Positions 5,201 through 6,411 of a stretch of 6,411 nucleotides of DNA are shown here, in pieces. The DNA is from JBCCGE01 sp039029455 (GTDB lineage: Bacteria > Pseudomonadota > Gammaproteobacteria > Arenicellales > Poriferihabitantaceae). Under the pieces are notes generated by a model. The model was not told the origin of the DNA. It saw only the letters and a list, made by a program, of their open reading frames with translations, and did no database searches. Each line of letters starts with the position of its first letter. The stretch's first letter is position 1. The stretch covers positions 1 to 6,411 of the forward strand of contig JBCCGE010000140.1 in NCBI GenBank assembly GCA_039029455.1. Direction: 5' to 3'. The translations under genes were made by a program, and so were the position numbers.

Positions 5201-6411
5201 CGGATTACTGACCGATATTGACTTCAATAACAACACGGCGACACTTGGCACACCAAAGGAAGGGCTTAGTGTTGATCTCGACGCTCTCGCGGATTTTGTC
5301 GCCAGCCTCAATTCACCCGGAGACAGCCCGTATTTGCTGCCCTCTGGTGAAAAAACTGCAGATGCCTTCGCTGGCGCACAGGTATTTGCACGTTCCAACT
5401 GCGCAATGTGTCACAGTGGCAGCCAATTTTCGGACAGCCTGATCGGGGGTATTTTTCATGACATTGGCACGGTAGACGCAGATACGGGCGGACGACTCGG
5501 CGCCGCACTGATCGATGGAGGACTTGACACACCAACGCTGCGCGGACTCTGGCATGGCGCGCCTTACCTCCATGATGGCTCAGCACAGAATCTACAGGAA
5601 GCGGTTCTGGCGCACACTTCAGCTGCAGTGGGCTTCGACGTCGCCTTGCTGACCTCAGTTGAACTGGACGATCTTGCAGCATATCTGCTTCAAATTGGTG
5701 AGGGCGACTCGGCGAACTTTGCGCCGATGGCGGATGCAGGTAGTGATATCTTTGCAGTTGATACTGATAATTCAGGCGCAGAGAGCATTACGCTGGACGC
5801 CAGTAACAGTTCGGACACGGACGGTACAGTGACCGGTTTTTCATGGAGCAGCGACAGCGGAGTGATTATTCCCGACGGAGAATCCCCTTCAGCGTTTTTT
5901 CCAGTCGGAACACATACGATCCTGCTTACCATTTCGGATGACGACAGTGCAACCGCAACTGACAGCGTCGTGGTGACCGTCGATGCGCCGCTCAACAGTC
6001 CGCCGACCATCAATAATCCCGGACCTCAGCAGACCCAGATTGGCACTGCAGTCGAACTGCAGCTGACGGCGTCTGATCCGGACGTTGATAACGAATTGAT
6101 TTTTGCTGGCAACGGATTGCCTACAGGATTAGCGCTGGATTCCAGCGGCCTGATTGCAGGCACGCCATCTGTTGCAGGGAACTTCAACTTGGATCTGAGC
6201 GTTTCTGACGGAGTCGGTGGCACCGACACTATTACACTGGACTGGAGCATAGTTGCCGATCCGAACTCTCCACCGACGGCGAACGCGGGCAACGATGTTA
6301 CCGTGGACGACAACGACAACAACGGCTTCGAATCAGTCACACTCGACGGCTCCGCAAGTAACGACCCCGACGGCTCTATCGACAACTTCAGCTGGACCTC
6401 AGACTCCGGTA
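2139..6411 (+). CDS. Giant exported multidomain protein: FG-GAP propeller, PKD, YVTN propeller, di-heme MauG/CCP-like cytochrome, PKD/Ig repeats (3' partial)
   Basis: This is a single open frame of at least 1424 codons with no stop before the window end. Domains in order: signal peptide (1-30); seven-loop FG-GAP/VCBS propeller (about 118-470); PKD-like domain (476-558, WDMGD at 508-512 and a later NYSAPGRYLVTVSVNDG); YVTN/NHL-like propeller (about 566-910); di-heme cytochrome c peroxidase/MauG-like domain (about 920-1189) with CATCH at 958-962 and CAMCH at 1088-1092; PKD (1193-1285); putative-Ig/He_PIG-like domain (1286-1373); start of a third PKD (1374 on). The start is the first in-frame ATG after the TGA at 2079, and it directly gives a good signal peptide, although no Shine-Dalgarno is seen. 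Heme attachment implies export to the periplasm or beyond and use of the cytochrome c maturation machinery. The scaffold domains suggest surface display and binding of a polymer or protein. The substrate is unknown, and the C-terminal anchor lies outside the window. Confidence 0.95.
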   Translation, partial: MGYLERRFVWLVTLQVIFCFLALVSWRSDAQTPVKSGEAVNSSAQIVTVAETDSLSPALANRLGFPVPSSQNEEVLATDSGLSKVTNPAAVHLAKATEEPLFTERTATHLDLIGTSPNNPGRKRLAMADFNLDGTEDIVVARWTDSVQLLMNNGGTLVLTPGAFANPVDTENARHAGILDANADGWPDLILRNKLLVNLGTDLANVWLGFATGQVIVGAESDPFTIRTADFDGDGDVDAVTAPGQRMLVNDGTGTLTSTPSRMESTVLLDVIKFDARDFDGDGDIDLAGPEISEEKHFVYYNDGAGNFTDALRLSLPLDSLTYIQVGEDFNGDGIADFRIYSDNQLPRAFMSTGNFVGPFPEYIRRVDGELFGDNGKHGLVHIRDIDADGDMDFILSSLELFIDRVDSLNEKTEIIVNRDVNSGTFEVFADPEYRDEESYDARITDVDLDGNMDLFIAHKSRLAVYINDAEIIPLNITAHTSVPSETNQTTDFSIELVGVQGALSVAWDMGDSTTIDSGSSLVTTHNYSAPGRYLVTVSVNDGVNSDSHVFWHTVFDTRTPIRATTSSTIVYEQGQNTDRIWSVNPDHDSVSAINLGTNQLEVEISTGEEPNSLAIGGDGLLYVVNSGDDTITVIDMSAQSVVSTYSALPLNSRPRALAFDPSPGNNTAYITLEASGQLARIDFSNLQQSIVDVGATPRELSVSGDGSRLLVSRFITPPIPGEDTRIVSTSGGGQVWVVDTASMLTTATIELPYNDKPDSETSSRGIPNYLMAPIAAPNGKNAFVPANVSNIYRGQFRDGQNREHNKLVRSMLAKLDIALGEETVASRHDFDNSAQPTAGAFDPTGNYLYLVFEASRKLRVYDVYAEEVLDSRDVGFAPRGVTVSPDGNLVAVDNYLSRSIQLFDASEFTAGRSVNHNPLIEIPKTGFEPLSPNLLLGKRLFFDAADERLSAQSYISCATCHADGGHDGRTWDFADVGEGLRNTVDLRGRSGMGHGLVHWTANFDEIQDFENDIRDIFQGSGLLTDIDFNNNTATLGTPKEGLSVDLDALADFVASLNSPGDSPYLLPSGEKTADAFAGAQVFARSNCAMCHSGSQFSDSLIGGIFHDIGTVDADTGGRLGAALIDGGLDTPTLRGLWHGAPYLHDGSAQNLQEAVLAHTSAAVGFDVALLTSVELDDLAAYLLQIGEGDSANFAPMADAGSDIFAVDTDNSGAESITLDASNSSDTDGTVTGFSWSSDSGVIIPDGESPSAFFPVGTHTILLTISDDDSATATDSVVVTVDAPLNSPPTINNPGPQQTQIGTAVELQLTASDPDVDNELIFAGNGLPTGLALDSSGLIAGTPSVAGNFNLDLSVSDGVGGTDTITLDWSIVADPNSPPTANAGNDVTVDDNDNNGFESVTLDGSASNDPDGSIDNFSWTSDSG
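2490..3548 (+). repeat. Seven FG-GAP/VCBS repeats with calcium-type loops
   Basis: Asp-rich loops of the DxDxDGxxD type begin at residues 129, 180, 230, 278, 329, 385 and 446, spaced 48-61 residues apart. The clearest are DFDGDGDVD (230), DFDGDGDID (278) and DIDADGDMD (385). Loops 1, 2 and 5 carry substitutions but keep the pattern. Seven evenly spaced loops fit a seven-bladed integrin-alpha-like propeller with calcium bound in each blade. Such domains usually serve in binding at the cell surface. Confidence 0.85.
3564..3812 (+). other. PKD-like domain 1
   Basis: Residues 476-558. The PKD hallmarks are WDMGD at 508-512, and THNYSAPGRYLVTVSVNDG nearer the end, matching the family's WDFGDG and YxxPGxYxVTLTVxD patterns. 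It lies between the two propellers and probably acts as a spacer or binding module. Confidence 0.75.
3834..4868 (+). other. YVTN/NHL-like beta-propeller
   Basis: Residues about 566-910. Repeats of the form 'P..lAi..dG.lYVvN..ddtitViD' are visible, best at 608-636 (YVVNSGDDTITVID at 623-636) and at 876-906 (APRGVTVSPDGN and RSIQLFD). Intermediate blades are more divergent, for example QVWVVDT and KLRVYDV. Propellers of this kind often directly precede di-heme cytochrome domains, as here, and may hold the partner or shape access to the hemes. Confidence 0.8.
4896..5705 (+). other. Di-heme cytochrome c peroxidase/MauG-like domain
   Basis: Residues about 920-1189. The lead-in LGKRLFFDAADERLS is followed by CATCH (958-962) and, 130 residues later, CAMCH (1088-1092). 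The family's C-terminal signature appears as TPTLR (1131-1135) and PYLHDGS (1142-1148). H999-W1000 lie 37-38 residues after the first heme His, close to where bacterial cytochrome c peroxidases have the Trp between the hemes; this equivalence is inference. Known family members reduce H2O2 (CCP) or oxidise a partner protein's tryptophans (MauG). Which reaction applies here cannot be decided. Confidence 0.9.
5715..5993 (+). other. PKD domain 2
   Basis: Residues 1193-1285, starting APMADAGSD and including ITLDASNSSDTDGTV, FSWSSDSG and VGTHTILLTISDDD. This is a typical extracellular PKD fold pattern. It closely matches the domain at 1374 onward, which indicates duplication within the gene. Confidence 0.8.
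5994..6257 (+). other. Putative-Ig (He_PIG-like) domain
   Basis: Residues 1286-1373. The pattern LPTGLALDSSGLIAGTPSVA followed by G, then alternating hydrophobic residues and a final VSDG, is the hallmark of the He_PIG/cadherin-like Ig group found in bacterial surface proteins. It sits between two PKD domains. Confidence 0.8.
6258..6411 (+). other. PKD domain 3, truncated by the window end
   Basis: Residues 1374-1424. The start SPPTANAGNDVTV and the run VTLDGSASNDPDGSIDNFSW follow the preceding PKD copy almost position by position, including the end FSWTSDSG versus FSWSSDSG. More repeats and the C-terminal anchor or sorting signal would be expected past the edge. Confidence 0.8.

Noticed and set aside
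2178..6385. Many minus-strand and off-frame open frames of 60-124 codons
   Set aside because: All overlap the long plus-strand frame, which has clear domains over nearly its whole length. They are shadows of its codon pattern.

Overview
The window looks like chromosomal DNA of a Gram-negative bacterium, probably a proteobacterium and possibly a marine gammaproteobacterium. The evidence is a bacterial-type pyruvate kinase next to a very large, acidic, Asp/Asn/Ser-rich exported protein carrying bacterial c-type heme motifs. The taxonomic guess is inference only. No RNA gene, insertion sequence, CRISPR array or integration site was recognised.

Layout: (1) Positions 1-1350, minus strand, hold a pyruvate kinase gene running off the left edge, so its last few dozen codons are missing. 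(2) Positions 1351-2138 form a long divergent intergenic region, visibly AT-richer than its flanks. It contains several small palindromes and a repeated ATCACTTC-type motif, but no convincing gene. (3) Positions 2139-6411, plus strand, are one uninterrupted reading frame of at least 1424 codons that runs off the right edge.

The large protein is the point of interest. In order it has a Sec signal peptide, a seven-loop FG-GAP/VCBS propeller with calcium-type DxDxDGxxD loops, a PKD-like domain, a YVTN/NHL-like beta-propeller, a di-heme cytochrome c peroxidase/MauG-like domain with two CxxCH motifs, a PKD domain, a putative-Ig (He_PIG-like) domain, and the start of another PKD domain closely resembling the previous one. 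The only cysteines in the visible mature chain are the four heme-attachment cysteines. It is best read as an exported, probably cell-surface or extracellular, redox protein in which a di-heme enzyme is built into an adhesin-like scaffold. Its substrate cannot be told from the sequence.

The two genes are divergent and there is no sign that they work together. Neither has a recognisable Shine-Dalgarno sequence. Instead, each has a perfect palindrome in the ribosome-binding position just upstream of its ATG.
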